Origin: Parapedobacter koreensis
GTDB lineage: Bacteria > Bacteroidota > Bacteroidia > Sphingobacteriales > Sphingobacteriaceae
Assembly: GCF_900109365.1 (NCBI RefSeq)
Contig: NZ_FNZR01000009.1
Coordinates: forward strand, 62,001 to 126,000
DNA: 64,000 nt
Direction of reading: 5' to 3'
In this document: positions 43,901 through 53,134 of the stretch, one piece after another
How positions within the stretch are numbered: the first letter of the stretch is position 1
Layout of the letters: each line of letters opens with the position of its first letter
Made by a program: the position numbers and the translations under genes
Notes under the pieces: model-generated
Seen by the model: the letters and a program-made list of their open reading frames with translations, nothing else
The model's database searches: none
What the model was told of the DNA's origin: nothing

Positions 43901-44560
43901 ATGCGCAAAAAGGAACGGTATCAGGCTTTTGTGGCCTATTTTTCCACGCACAACCCAGATGCACAGACCGAATTAAACTACAGCAATCCTTATGAGTTGC
44001 TCGTTGCCGTGATTCTTTCTGCGCAATGCACAGACAAGCGAATCAATCAGGTGACCCCCGCGTTGTTTAACCGTTTTCCCGATGCAGAAAGCCTCGCTGC
44101 AAGCACCCCTGATGAAGTATATACGTATATTCGAAGCGTAAGCTATCCCAACAACAAAGCAAAGCATTTGGTAGGCATGGCACAGAAGCTTGTCAATGAT
44201 TTCGACAGCGTAGTGCCACAAAAGATTGAAGATCTCCAAAAATTACCCGGTGTGGGCCGTAAAACCGCCAATGTCATTGCATCTGTAGTGTATCAAGCCC
44301 CAGCAATTGCCGTAGATACGCATGTATTTCGAGTAGCAAATCGCATTGGGCTCACCGACAACGCAAAAACACCGCTCGCCGTCGAGAAACAATTGGTCAA
44401 CTATTTACCTCAAGATACTTTGGCGATTGCCCATCATTGGCTAATTTTACACGGGCGATACATTTGTGTAGCCCGTAGGCCCAAGTGCGAGGAATGCCCG
44501 ATTACAGGAATGTGTAGGTATTATGAGAAGAATCGGAAATTGAGCGCAGCGAAATCCTGA
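43901..44560 (+). CDS. nth: Endonuclease III
   Basis: Nth removes oxidised pyrimidines and nicks abasic sites. The 219-residue protein has the helix-hairpin-helix 'LQKLPGVGRKTANVIASV' with the catalytic Lys, the catalytic Asp in 'IAVDTHVFRVANRIG', and the 4Fe-4S motif C-x6-C-x2-C-x5-C ('CVARRPKCEECPITGMC') near the C-terminus. Length and motifs are typical. It lies between a small unknown gene and recA. Confidence 0.96.
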   Translation: MRKKERYQAFVAYFSTHNPDAQTELNYSNPYELLVAVILSAQCTDKRINQVTPALFNRFPDAESLAASTPDEVYTYIRSVSYPNNKAKHLVGMAQKLVNDFDSVVPQKIEDLQKLPGVGRKTANVIASVVYQAPAIAVDTHVFRVANRIGLTDNAKTPLAVEKQLVNYLPQDTLAIAHHWLILHGRYICVARRPKCEECPITGMCRYYEKNRKLSAAKS

Positions 44561-44680
44561 AGAATTTCGGGGCGAAGCCCTGATAAACGGCAGTGATATT
44601 GGGATCGGAAGTCATAAACAAAAAAATAGCTGATTTCCTATAAAAATCGAAAAAAATTAGTATTTAATCAAAATTAGCGT

Positions 44681-44688
44681 TACCTTTG
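44681..44688 (+). promoter_or_regulatory. Promoter -7 element for recA
   Basis: TACCTTTG matches TAnnTTTG exactly; a TTAG at 44657-44660 lies 20 nt upstream. It ends 20 nt before the ATG. No LexA-like operator is recognisable. Confidence 0.6.
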
Positions 44689-44708
44689 ACCGAATAATTA
44701 CTAAAACC

Positions 44709-45716
44709 ATGAGCAACCAAGAAAAATTAAAAGCTTTACAGCTTACTTTAGATAAACTGGAAAAATCTTACGGAAAAGGCACCATCATGAAGTTGGGTGA
44801 TGCTGCGGTAGAACCTATTGACGCTATTTCCACTGGTTCCATTGGTTTGGATATCGCATTAGGTATCGGTGGCGTGCCAAAAGGCAGGGTTATCGAGATA
44901 TACGGCCCCGAATCTTCCGGTAAAACTACCTTGGCCACACACATCATTGCCGAATCCCAAAAAAAAGGCGGCATTGCGGCATTTATTGATGCAGAGCATG
45001 CCTTTGACAAATATTACGCAAAAAAACTCGGCGTAGACATCGAAAATTTATTAATCTCCCAGCCTGACAATGGTGAGCAAGCGTTGGAAATTGCGGACAA
45101 TTTGATTCGATCCGGAGCCATTGATGTGATCGTCATCGACTCGGTCGCTGCGCTTGTTCCTAAAGGTGAAATTGAAGGCGAAATGGGGGATTCCAAAATG
45201 GGCCTCCAAGCCCGTTTGATGTCTCAGGCTTTGCGGAAACTCACCGGCACCATTTCCAAGACCAAATGCTGCTGCATCTTCATCAACCAGCTACGCGAAA
45301 AAATCGGTGTCATGTTTGGCAATCCTGAAACAACCACCGGTGGAAACGCCCTTAAGTTCTACGCTTCCGTGCGTCTGGACATCCGCCGCATGGCACAAAT
45401 CAAGGATGCAGATGAGGTAGCAGGCAATCGTGTAAAGGTGAAGATTGTGAAGAACAAGGTCGCTCCCCCTTTCCGTGTTGCCGAGTTTGACGTCTTGTTT
45501 GGCGAAGGTATCTCCAAAGCTGGCGAGATCATTGACTTGGGGGTAGACTTCAATATTATCAAAAAATCCGGTTCGTGGTTTAGCTATGGAGACACCAAAC
45601 TCGGCCAAGGCCGTGATGCCGTGAAAAACTTGCTCCTTGACAATCCCGACCTCATGGACGAACTTGAAACCAAAATCAAAGCGGAAGTAACCGCAGAGAA
45701 ACTGGAGGAGCTGTAA
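44709..45716 (+). CDS. recA: Recombinase RecA
   Basis: RecA drives homologous recombination and the SOS response. The 335-residue protein has Walker A '[13 protein letters not shown]', '[21 protein letters not shown]', Walker B '[13 protein letters not shown]', the L1 loop region '[26 protein letters not shown]' and the L2 region '[28 protein letters not shown]'. It is slightly short at the C-terminus, without the long acidic tail of some homologues. The intrinsic terminator begins inside its last codons. Confidence 0.98.
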   Translation: MSNQEKLKALQLTLDKLEKSYGKGTIMKLGDAAVEPIDAISTGSIGLDIALGIGGVPKGRVIEIYGPESSGKTTLATHIIAESQKKGGIAAFIDAEHAFDKYYAKKLGVDIENLLISQPDNGEQALEIADNLIRSGAIDVIVIDSVAALVPKGEIEGEMGDSKMGLQARLMSQALRKLTGTISKTKCCCIFINQLREKIGVMFGNPETTTGGNALKFYASVRLDIRRMAQIKDADEVAGNRVKVKIVKNKVAPPFRVAEFDVLFGEGISKAGEIIDLGVDFNIIKKSGSWFSYGDTKLGQGRDAVKNLLLDNPDLMDELETKIKAEVTAEKLEEL

Positions 45717-45729
45717 AAGCTCCTTTTTT
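45706..45729 (+). terminator. Terminator overlapping the recA stop codon
   Basis: GGAGCT (45707-45712) pairs with AGCTCC (45718-45723) around the 5-nt loop GTAAA, followed by six T. The TAA stop codon (45714-45716) lies in the loop. Confidence 0.85.
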
Positions 45730-45796
45730 GTTTTTTTCAGCTGGCCCCGTCGTCTATCAGATTAATCCAACACTTACAACCCCGTATTAAGGCCTC

Positions 45797-45831
45797 TTGA
45801 TATTCCCTGAATTTACTACCTTCGCAGGGAA
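45797..45831 (+). promoter_or_regulatory. Promoter with inverted repeat before the first ECF sigma gene
   Basis: TTG (45797-45799), 17 nt, then TACCTTCG (45817-45824) approximates the Bacteroidota promoter. TTCCCTG (45803-45809) and CAGGGAA (45825-45831) form a 7-bp inverted repeat that brackets the -7 element, a possible operator. The start codon follows eight bases later. Confidence 0.4.
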
Positions 45832-45839
45832 AACCAACG

Positions 45840-46409
45840 ATGGCCGCATACTCCAACTATACGGATGAAGCATTGGTGCCTTTACTACAGAAAGGCGACA
45901 AAGCCGCCTATACCGAAATTTACAACCGCTATCATGGCCTTCTTTACATCTTTGCTTACAAACGCTTAACCGATCGGGAAGAGGCAAAAGACATTATCCA
46001 TGAATTGTTCCTCAAGCTCTGGACCGATAGGGATAGGCTCGAAATCACCGGCCACCTTTCAGCCTACTTGTATGCTGCCGCGCGCAACCGCATCATCAAT
46101 TCCATTGCCCACCAACAGGTAGCTACCCGCTACATCGATTCTTTCCTTTCGTATATTGAGCAGGTGGATCACCAGTCGGCCGATCACCTTGTGCGGAATA
46201 ATGATCTACAAGCTTTTATTCAAAAGGAAATCAATAGCCTACAACCCCGTATGCGGGAGGTATTCGAACTGAGCCGCAACACCAATTTATCCCGCAAGGA
46301 AATCGCCGAAAAATTAGGTATCTCCGAAGAGACCGTCAAAAGCCATATGCACAACGCACTAAAGCTATTAAAAGCCCGATTGGGAGACCTGTTTCTTATG
46401 GTATTCTGA
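45840..46409 (+). CDS. ECF RNA polymerase sigma factor (Bacteroidota SusC/FecR type)
   Basis: This 189-residue sigma-70 family ECF factor has region 2 ('ALVPLLQKGDKAAYTEIYNRYHGLLYIFAYKRLTDREEAKDIIHELFLKLW') and region 4 ('LQPRMREVFELSRNTNLSRKEIAEKLGISEETVKSHMHNALKLL'). It starts the operon sigma - fecR - susC - susD and downstream redox genes. By analogy with FecI/FecR/FecA systems, the SusC STN domain should signal through FecR to free this sigma factor when substrate binds. Confidence 0.94.
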   Translation: MAAYSNYTDEALVPLLQKGDKAAYTEIYNRYHGLLYIFAYKRLTDREEAKDIIHELFLKLWTDRDRLEITGHLSAYLYAAARNRIINSIAHQQVATRYIDSFLSYIEQVDHQSADHLVRNNDLQAFIQKEINSLQPRMREVFELSRNTNLSRKEIAEKLGISEETVKSHMHNALKLLKARLGDLFLMVF

Positions 46410-46494
46410 TCATTTTTTAAAAAAGTTAACCTTTCACTCACCCCTACCCCCCGCTTAGCTGTCTTACTATACAACAGGCTAAAGGCTAACCATT

Positions 46495-47655
46495 ATGGAC
46501 AAACAAACTGCTGAAAATATCTTAGCACGCTATCGCGCCGGCAACTGCACCGAAGCTGAGCAGCAATTAGTAGAAAGCTGGATATTGCACGGCGTTACCA
46601 GTCCACTGGATTTGAACGACGCACAGCTACTGGAAGACCTGTTGGACATTCGGCTACGTTTGGAACGTAATTTACACGCACAGCATCCCACAAAAACATA
46701 CCGCCTCCGCAAATGGCTGCCCTATGTCGCTGCCGCACTTATTGCATTGGCTGTGGGTGCCTTGGTAATTGGTGATCAGTGGTCGATAACTGGCGACCAA
46801 TGGTCAGCGATTAATGATGCGGATATTGCTCCCGGAGGAAATCGAGCTACCTTGACCCTTGCCGATGGGCGCACCATTGATTTGAGCGAGGCGCAAGGCA
46901 GCATTATCATTGGAGACAGGATCACGTATGCTGATGGAAGCTTGGTGCTTAGTTCGGGGTCCGGGGAACAGCCCCCGAAGACTAACCATGACGAATCTCG
47001 TCTGCTGACGTTAACCACTCCCCAAGGCGGCACCTACCAAATCACTTTGCCCGATGGCACCAAAGTGTGGCTGAATGCGGCCTCCACGCTGAAATACCCG
47101 TCGCGGTTTGACAGGAAAGAACGGATTGTGGAATTGGAGGGCGAAGCGTACTTTGATGTCAGTGAACAGTGGTCTGCAGCCGATAGCAGGTCCGCGAACA
47201 AAAAAATACCCTTCCTCGTGAAAACGAAGGAACAGACGGTAGAAGTTTTAGGCACTCAATTCAACATTATGGCCTATGCAGACGAAGTGGAAACCAAAAC
47301 TACGTTAGTAGAAGGTAAAGTAAAAGTATCGGACTTCACGCTAAAACCCGGCCAGCAAGCCACGCTTCGCGGAACGGCTATCGACATTCAAGTGGCAGAC
47401 ATCCAATCCGTAGTTGCCTGGAAAGAAGGTTATTTTGTGTTCAATGGCACCGAATTACGGGATGCGATGCGGCAATTGAGCCGTTGGTATAAGGTGGAAG
47501 TCATTTATGAAGGCAACATTCCGCGAACACCATTCTTTGGAAAAATCAGTCGGGACGATACACTGGTTGAAGTACTTGATATTCTTAAAGCGGGAAAAGT
47601 GAATTTTCGGATCGAACAGCGGGAAAAGATTAACCGAGTCGTTGTTATGCCATAA
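46495..47655 (+). CDS. FecR family anti-sigma factor / signal transducer
   Basis: This 386-residue protein couples the outer-membrane receptor to the ECF sigma factor. An N-terminal cytoplasmic anti-sigma part (about residues 1-70) precedes one membrane helix ('WLPYVAAALIALAVGALVIG', about 73-92). The periplasmic FecR domain shows 'GGNRATLTLADGRTIDLSEA', 'LTTPQGGTYQITLPDGTKVWLNA' and 'IVELEGEAYFDVS', and a C-terminal DUF4974-type STN-binding domain 'ELRDAMRQLSRWYKVEVIYEGN' completes it. It lies 85 nt after its sigma gene. Confidence 0.94.
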   Translation: MDKQTAENILARYRAGNCTEAEQQLVESWILHGVTSPLDLNDAQLLEDLLDIRLRLERNLHAQHPTKTYRLRKWLPYVAAALIALAVGALVIGDQWSITGDQWSAINDADIAPGGNRATLTLADGRTIDLSEAQGSIIIGDRITYADGSLVLSSGSGEQPPKTNHDESRLLTLTTPQGGTYQITLPDGTKVWLNAASTLKYPSRFDRKERIVELEGEAYFDVSEQWSAADSRSANKKIPFLVKTKEQTVEVLGTQFNIMAYADEVETKTTLVEGKVKVSDFTLKPGQQATLRGTAIDIQVADIQSVVAWKEGYFVFNGTELRDAMRQLSRWYKVEVIYEGNIPRTPFFGKISRDDTLVEVLDILKAGKVNFRIEQREKINRVVVMP

Positions 47656-47754
47656 GTAGTCCTTTTTATAAATAACCAATTATTAATTTACCAAACTAAA
47701 AGCGATGATGAGAAATAAAAGAAAAACTTGACAGAGGTGGCGGTTGTTCGTAAC

Positions 47755-47860
47755 AAAAAAGACCGGATGGTGTTGAAGCCACCGTCCGGCCGTAACGCTT
47801 GAATATACCGCTATCGACAAGGCGATCATTGATGTAACCAATTAATAACGTAATCCAAAC
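47755..47860 (-). ncRNA. Predicted antisense RNA in the fecR-susC gap, locus 1
   Basis: On the minus strand an intrinsic terminator is clear: CCGGACGGTG pairs with CACCATCCGG (47763-47772 with 47780-47789, one G-U pair) and is followed by six T (47755-47760). Upstream on the same strand TATGTTTG (47865-47872) matches TAnnTTTG, with TTTT (47893-47896) 20 nt behind it. The predicted RNA of about 100 nt is complementary to the susC leader. Locus 2 has the same arrangement. The layout recalls DonS-type antisense RNAs of Bacteroides susC operons. No transcript evidence is available here. Confidence 0.4.
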
Positions 47861-47871
47861 AGTACAAACAT

Positions 47872-50800
47872 ATGATTTTTTGTTCATGTGTTAAAAGCCG
47901 TCCTTGGCTTTTGACAGACCGATTATTACTAACTATGAAACTAACCGTTTTTCTGACCCTGATGACGGTATTGCAGGTAAGCGCTGCGGTAAACGCACAG
48001 ACGATTTCCCTCGAAGTGCGCGACATGCCCTTGCCCGAAGTCATGGAACGCATCCAGGCACAGAGTGGTTATCTTTTCTTCCTGCAAGGGGAAAAATTAG
48101 CGAAGATGAAGGTAAGCGCGCGTATCCAACAGGTTGAGCTTCGTGAGGCCATGGATATGCTCACCGATGATTTAGGACTGGAATGGGTATTGAAAGGCAA
48201 AACCATTATCCTCCGGCCCGCCCCCCCTACCGTGGTTCAGCAGCAGCGTGTCATCCAAGGGACCGTCGTGGATTCCCTGAATAGTCCGCTGGAGGGTGTT
48301 ACGGTCACGGTCAAGGGAACAAGCCGGGCCACTACCACCGATTCCGCTGGCCGTTATCGCCTTACCTTACCAGCGCAAGACAATGCACTGGTTTTTTCGA
48401 TGGTAGGCTTCCAACCCACGGAACTGGCCATCGGTGAATCTGACATGGTCAATGCCACCCTGCATATGTTGACCAGTGACATCAATGAAGTTGTTGTCAT
48501 TGGATACGGTACGACCACGAAGCAAGACCTCACGGCCGCCGTTTCTTCCATTTCGCAGGAAGCATTAGGGCAACGGACAATGGTATCACTGGCCGACGCC
48601 ATGCGCGGTAAAGCCGCTGGGGTACAAATCTCACAGGATGACGGCACACCGGGATCAGCCTTCACCTTCCGGATCCGGGGAGCCAGTTCCATCAGTGCGG
48701 GCAGTACGCCCTTGTTCGTCATCGACGGCGTATTGCAAGACAATGCAGATAACATCAATCCGGGGGATGTTGAGTCCATCGAAATCCTCAAGGATGCATC
48801 CGGTACAGCGATGTATGGCGCCCGTGGGGCAAACGGGGTGGTCATGATTACCACTAAAAGCGGGAAAGCCGGCCGGACAAATGCGGAATTTTATTCCAAC
48901 CTTACCGTCCAGACACCAAGCCGACAGTTTCCGGTAATGGATGCCCAGGAATTTGCACGAGCACGTTTCCTGGCATCGGCATACGTATTTTCTCCTCCGA
49001 GCGCAAGCGACCCCAACGTTCCTGCCAACGTCCTGCCTGAATTTACCTACTTTCGGGACACCCCGCTCGGCGAGCCCGGAGGTTTCTGGGGAGTCGCTCA
49101 GGATGCCCTATACCACGACTGGGAAAATTACGGGTCGCCGGACTCGATCAATACCAACTGGCAGGATGCCATGTTCCAGCATAGCTTGGTACAAGAATAC
49201 CGGCTAAACATTTCCGGCGGTACCGAGAAAACGAAGTTTTCCCTGATGGGTGGTTATTTGGGGCAAGGTGGGCTTGTCGTGTTCAGCGACTACGAACGGC
49301 TAACAGGCCGTTTCAACCTGCAACAGCAATTGTCACCAGCCATTAATATGACCTTGAACCTTTCGGGCGATCACTCCGCGACGAACGGCTTCATCGCCGG
49401 CTCCCTAAATGGTGGCGTCGTTTCCAATACCATCGTTACGGCCATGCTCGCCAAGCCGCCGACGGAGCCCTTGACGCAAAGCGACGTGGAAGACAATGTC
49501 GCCGTCGATGACTACATCACCACGAATCCCTATTCCTTGGCAAAGTATGTCACCAATAACCGGTATCCAACCAATTGGCTGGCCCGATTGAGTTTCGATG
49601 CCAAACTCAACAAACAGTTTACCTATAAGATCACCGGTACCTATTCGACTACCAATGTAAATACGGATGCCTATTATCCGAAGTTCACCGGCTCGGGTTC
49701 GCGGTTCAATGGTCGCGCTTACCTGTCCAGGGGTACGACCACCAAACTGATGAATGAAAATCTGCTGTATTATAAAAACCAATTCGGCGATTCCCATCGG
49801 ATTAATGCGGTCGCCGGGGCCACGTTTGAACGGCAACGAATCAACTTGGTCACGGCAGAAAACCAAAACTACGACATCGAAATCCTGGGAGTCTACGGCC
49901 TTCAAAACGGCACGGTACCCATCATCCCCACCTATAACATCACGGAATGGACAATGGCATCGTTTTTTGGGCGGGCAGAGTACAGCTATAAGGGAAAATA
50001 CCTCCTGACGGGAACATTCCGTGCTGATGGGTCTTCCCGTTTCAGCAGAAGCAGCAAATGGGGGTATTTCCCCTCCGCAGCCATCGCGTGGAACATTTTC
50101 CAAGAAGATTTTATGGAAAATGTACACGCCATATCGAATCTTAAGCTCCGGGCAAGCATTGGGCAAAGCGGAAATACGGCCATACCTTCCTACCTCACGC
50201 TATCTACCATTGGTACGTATTTTTCGCCCATGGATGGCAATACACCCAACTATGGTGTGGTCGTCGAGCGCCCCGAAAACCTCGCGTTGAAATGGGAGAC
50301 CACCACCCAGGTGAATACCGGTCTTGACGTAGGTTTACTGGACAACCGGGTAAACCTGACCGCTGAATGGTATTTGAAGCGAACCCGGGACCTGCTTATC
50401 CAAAAGGTGACCCCGGGTTACAGTGGCTACCGAAGTACCTGGACAAACCTCGGCGCCATCCAAAACAGCGGCGTTGAACTGACCTTATCGACGACCATCT
50501 TCGACAAGCCTGATTTTGCGTGGAATCTCGACGCCAATATCGGTTTCAACCGTTCAAAGGCCCTAGAAGTAGGAGCAGATCTGGGCTTAGATCCCGGCGT
50601 GGTACCCGGCGTGGGAAACAGTGCCTTTATCCGCAATGGACAACCCATAGGCCAGTGGTATGGTTATGTCACCGACGGTATTTATCAATCGTACGAAGAG
50701 ATTCTGTCATCCGGGCTCCGGTCCATCAACGGCCAAGCCATCGCAGCCGTACGGCCGGGTACGCGGCGGTTTATCGATCAAAACGGCGATGGCGTCATTG

Positions 50801-51381
50801 ACGCCAACGACCGGGTGGTACTGGGTACCGGACAACCCGATTTTATGGGCGGGCTCACCAACCTGTTGCAATATAAGCAATTCAGCCTCAATACAGTCAT
50901 CACCTACAGCTACGGCAATCAGGTCTACAACGCCAACCGGGTCGCACTGGAACACGGGCGCAACATCAACAACATGTCCAAAGGGCCTGCCGATGCGTGG
51001 CGGCCAAGCTTGTATGACTTAAATACCGGTGCGTTGGTTGAAACGGGGAATCCCACCAATGTATACCGGATGCCGGGTGGGCCGGAAGAGCTACTGATGC
51101 TGTCGGATTGGGTCGAAGACGGATCGTTCATCCGGTTGTCGGATGTCACCTTGTCCTACAACCTGGGGAATAATGGGATAGCCAAGCTAAAACGTTTTGG
51201 TATCTCAGGTTTAACCGTGTTTGCCAGCGGGAAAAACCTGTGGGTATGGACCGACTACTCCGGTTATGACCCCGAAGTAAATACCCGCCAGGGAAATTTC
51301 GGAGATCTGATGCCATCGCTGGATTATGCTTCCTATCCGCGGTCGCGGATGTATGCCCTTGGTTTTAGGTTGAGTTTTTAA
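47872..51381 (+). CDS. SusC/RagA family TonB-linked outer-membrane channel with STN domain
   Basis: This 1169-residue TonB-dependent transporter imports a glycan or related oligomer with the SusD protein encoded next. Order: signal region (the ATG at 47872 gives a basic N-region; an ATG at 47935 starts MKLTVFLTLMTVLQVSA and could be used instead), STN domain about 45-120 ('SLEVRDMPLPEVMERIQAQSGYLFF'), CarboxypepD_reg-like domain about 125-210, the SusC signature 'NEVVVIGYGTTTKQDLTAAVS', plug ('FRIRGASSISAGSTPLFVIDGV', 'ILKDASGTAMYGARGANGVVMITTKSG') and barrel ending 'MYALGFRLSF'. The STN domain shows it also signals to FecR/ECF sigma. Confidence 0.96.
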   Translation: MIFCSCVKSRPWLLTDRLLLTMKLTVFLTLMTVLQVSAAVNAQTISLEVRDMPLPEVMERIQAQSGYLFFLQGEKLAKMKVSARIQQVELREAMDMLTDDLGLEWVLKGKTIILRPAPPTVVQQQRVIQGTVVDSLNSPLEGVTVTVKGTSRATTTDSAGRYRLTLPAQDNALVFSMVGFQPTELAIGESDMVNATLHMLTSDINEVVVIGYGTTTKQDLTAAVSSISQEALGQRTMVSLADAMRGKAAGVQISQDDGTPGSAFTFRIRGASSISAGSTPLFVIDGVLQDNADNINPGDVESIEILKDASGTAMYGARGANGVVMITTKSGKAGRTNAEFYSNLTVQTPSRQFPVMDAQEFARARFLASAYVFSPPSASDPNVPANVLPEFTYFRDTPLGEPGGFWGVAQDALYHDWENYGSPDSINTNWQDAMFQHSLVQEYRLNISGGTEKTKFSLMGGYLGQGGLVVFSDYERLTGRFNLQQQLSPAINMTLNLSGDHSATNGFIAGSLNGGVVSNTIVTAMLAKPPTEPLTQSDVEDNVAVDDYITTNPYSLAKYVTNNRYPTNWLARLSFDAKLNKQFTYKITGTYSTTNVNTDAYYPKFTGSGSRFNGRAYLSRGTTTKLMNENLLYYKNQFGDSHRINAVAGATFERQRINLVTAENQNYDIEILGVYGLQNGTVPIIPTYNITEWTMASFFGRAEYSYKGKYLLTGTFRADGSSRFSRSSKWGYFPSAAIAWNIFQEDFMENVHAISNLKLRASIGQSGNTAIPSYLTLSTIGTYFSPMDGNTPNYGVVVERPENLALKWETTTQVNTGLDVGLLDNRVNLTAEWYLKRTRDLLIQKVTPGYSGYRSTWTNLGAIQNSGVELTLSTTIFDKPDFAWNLDANIGFNRSKALEVGADLGLDPGVVPGVGNSAFIRNGQPIGQWYGYVTDGIYQSYEEILSSGLRSINGQAIAAVRPGTRRFIDQNGDGVIDANDRVVLGTGQPDFMGGLTNLLQYKQFSLNTVITYSYGNQVYNANRVALEHGRNINNMSKGPADAWRPSLYDLNTGALVETGNPTNVYRMPGGPEELLMLSDWVEDGSFIRLSDVTLSYNLGNNGIAKLKRFGISGLTVFASGKNLWVWTDYSGYDPEVNTRQGNFGDLMPSLDYASYPRSRMYALGFRLSF

Positions 51382-51400
51382 TTAGTCAATTCCTTTCATC

Positions 51401-53119
51401 ATGAAAAAAATAACCATACGGATGAAAATCGATAACACAAAGCTTTGGATGATCGCATTGCCTTTGCTTTTTATGACATCGAGCTGTGAAAAATTCCTCG
51501 CTGAAGAACCCGAAACACAATACACAGCAGACAACTTTTTTGTCGATAAAGTGACGCTTGATGCAGGCTTGGTCGGCATGTACTCGTCGGCAAAGGACTT
51601 GTTTGGCGTATACACCAACACGCCCCTGTTTATGACGGAGCTGGGTACCGACGAAGCCATGTTCAAGGGTTCCACGGGCGTCCGCTTCAATTTTGACCGG
51701 TATACGTTTTCGATCAACGAAGGTGCTGTCGGCGAATACTGGTTCCGGCATTACGAGATTGCTGCGCGGGCTAATGTACTAATAGACGCCGCGCAAAAGG
51801 TTGAAGCGATTACCGAAGCCCAGCGCAATGAGGTGCTTGGCGAGGCACGGTTTATCCGTGCATTTGTATACTTCCGGCTGGTACAGGCATTTGGCGAACT
51901 GCCCATTGTCGCCGAACCGATTACCGGTGAGTTTGACTATGGACTACCCCGCAGGCCCATTAGCGAAGTATATGATTTTATTCTGGAAGACCTGCGTTTT
52001 GCTACCGGCGAAGGCATACTCACGACCGCCAAAACGAATAACGGGCATGCTAACCACTGGGCTGCCAAAACCTTGCTGGGCAAAGTCTACCTCACCATGG
52101 CCTCGGCCAAGGAGGCGGCAAAAGTACCGGGTTATGCCGGAATACCCCAACCTTCCGATGAATTGTATACGTTGGCGTGGGAGACCTTAAAGGATGTAAA
52201 AGACAATAGCGGAGCCGAGTTATTGCCCGTTTACGGAGACGTATTCAAAATTGAAAACAAAAACGTCAACAAAGAATCTATTTTTGAGCTCCAGTTCAGT
52301 GCCGTTGTACCCTACGGCACCCAATGGACCAAAGAATACGGCATGATTGCCTCGGGCACCATCAATGGCAATCCAGCCTATCACACCAACGCGATGATCG
52401 GGCAATGCAACCTCGTGTATGTCCCCAAATTCTACACCTACTACAAGCCCTCGCTTGATGCGCCGGACTATGATGTGAGGCGGCTCTGGAACCTCACGGA
52501 TTCGATGGTCAACGTGATCAACAACGTTCCCGACTCGCTGACGTATATCTGGGGGACTGCCTATTCACCCGACAACTACAACCAGGTCGTCATGGGTCGT
52601 TGCGGGGTGACAAAATACCGCTGGGGCGACTCCTGGCGCGAGACTTCGGATTACCTCTATTCCAATGCCCCTAATAACGTGATTGTACTCCGCTTTGCGG
52701 ATGTGCTCCTCATGTTTGCAGAAGCGGACTATAAGAAAAACGGGGTGATTTCGGACGAAGGGCTCGAAGCCATCAATCAGGTGCGTCAACGGGCGCGTGG
52801 ACTGGGTGCCAACGGATTGCCGATTCCCGAATCGGAGACTCCCGGCTTCCTCAATTACACGGCCTCGGATATCGATATGGAAGAAATCATGATGGAGCGC
52901 GCGCGGGAGCTATGCTTTGAATTCCAGCGGTGGTTTGACTTGGCGCGTACCGGCATGTTTGAGTATTTCCTCGAAAAAACCCGTTCGGCTTCGTTTACGA
53001 CCATCGTCAATACCAGCACGAACTTCGATCCGGCCAAACATTACCTCTTCCCGATACCCCAAAGCCAGATCGACCTTTCCACCAATCCGGAAGGTTTCCA
53101 ACAGAATCCGAATTACTAA
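51401..53119 (+). CDS. RagB/SusD family nutrient-binding lipoprotein
   Basis: This 572-residue lipoprotein pairs with the SusC upstream (19 nt gap). The lipobox is MTSSC with Cys29. TPR-like N-terminal segments ('EVLGEARFIRAFVYFRLVQAFGELPIV', 'HWAAKTLLGKVYLTMAS') and the C-terminal SusD block ('IMMERARELCFEFQRWFDLARTGM' and 'YLFPIPQSQIDLSTNPEGFQQNPNY') are intact. At 572 residues it is of ordinary length. The ligand cannot be deduced from the sequence. Confidence 0.96.
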   Translation: MKKITIRMKIDNTKLWMIALPLLFMTSSCEKFLAEEPETQYTADNFFVDKVTLDAGLVGMYSSAKDLFGVYTNTPLFMTELGTDEAMFKGSTGVRFNFDRYTFSINEGAVGEYWFRHYEIAARANVLIDAAQKVEAITEAQRNEVLGEARFIRAFVYFRLVQAFGELPIVAEPITGEFDYGLPRRPISEVYDFILEDLRFATGEGILTTAKTNNGHANHWAAKTLLGKVYLTMASAKEAAKVPGYAGIPQPSDELYTLAWETLKDVKDNSGAELLPVYGDVFKIENKNVNKESIFELQFSAVVPYGTQWTKEYGMIASGTINGNPAYHTNAMIGQCNLVYVPKFYTYYKPSLDAPDYDVRRLWNLTDSMVNVINNVPDSLTYIWGTAYSPDNYNQVVMGRCGVTKYRWGDSWRETSDYLYSNAPNNVIVLRFADVLLMFAEADYKKNGVISDEGLEAINQVRQRARGLGANGLPIPESETPGFLNYTASDIDMEEIMMERARELCFEFQRWFDLARTGMFEYFLEKTRSASFTTIVNTSTNFDPAKHYLFPIPQSQIDLSTNPEGFQQNPNY

Positions 53120-53134
53120 AAAATATCCAATCAC

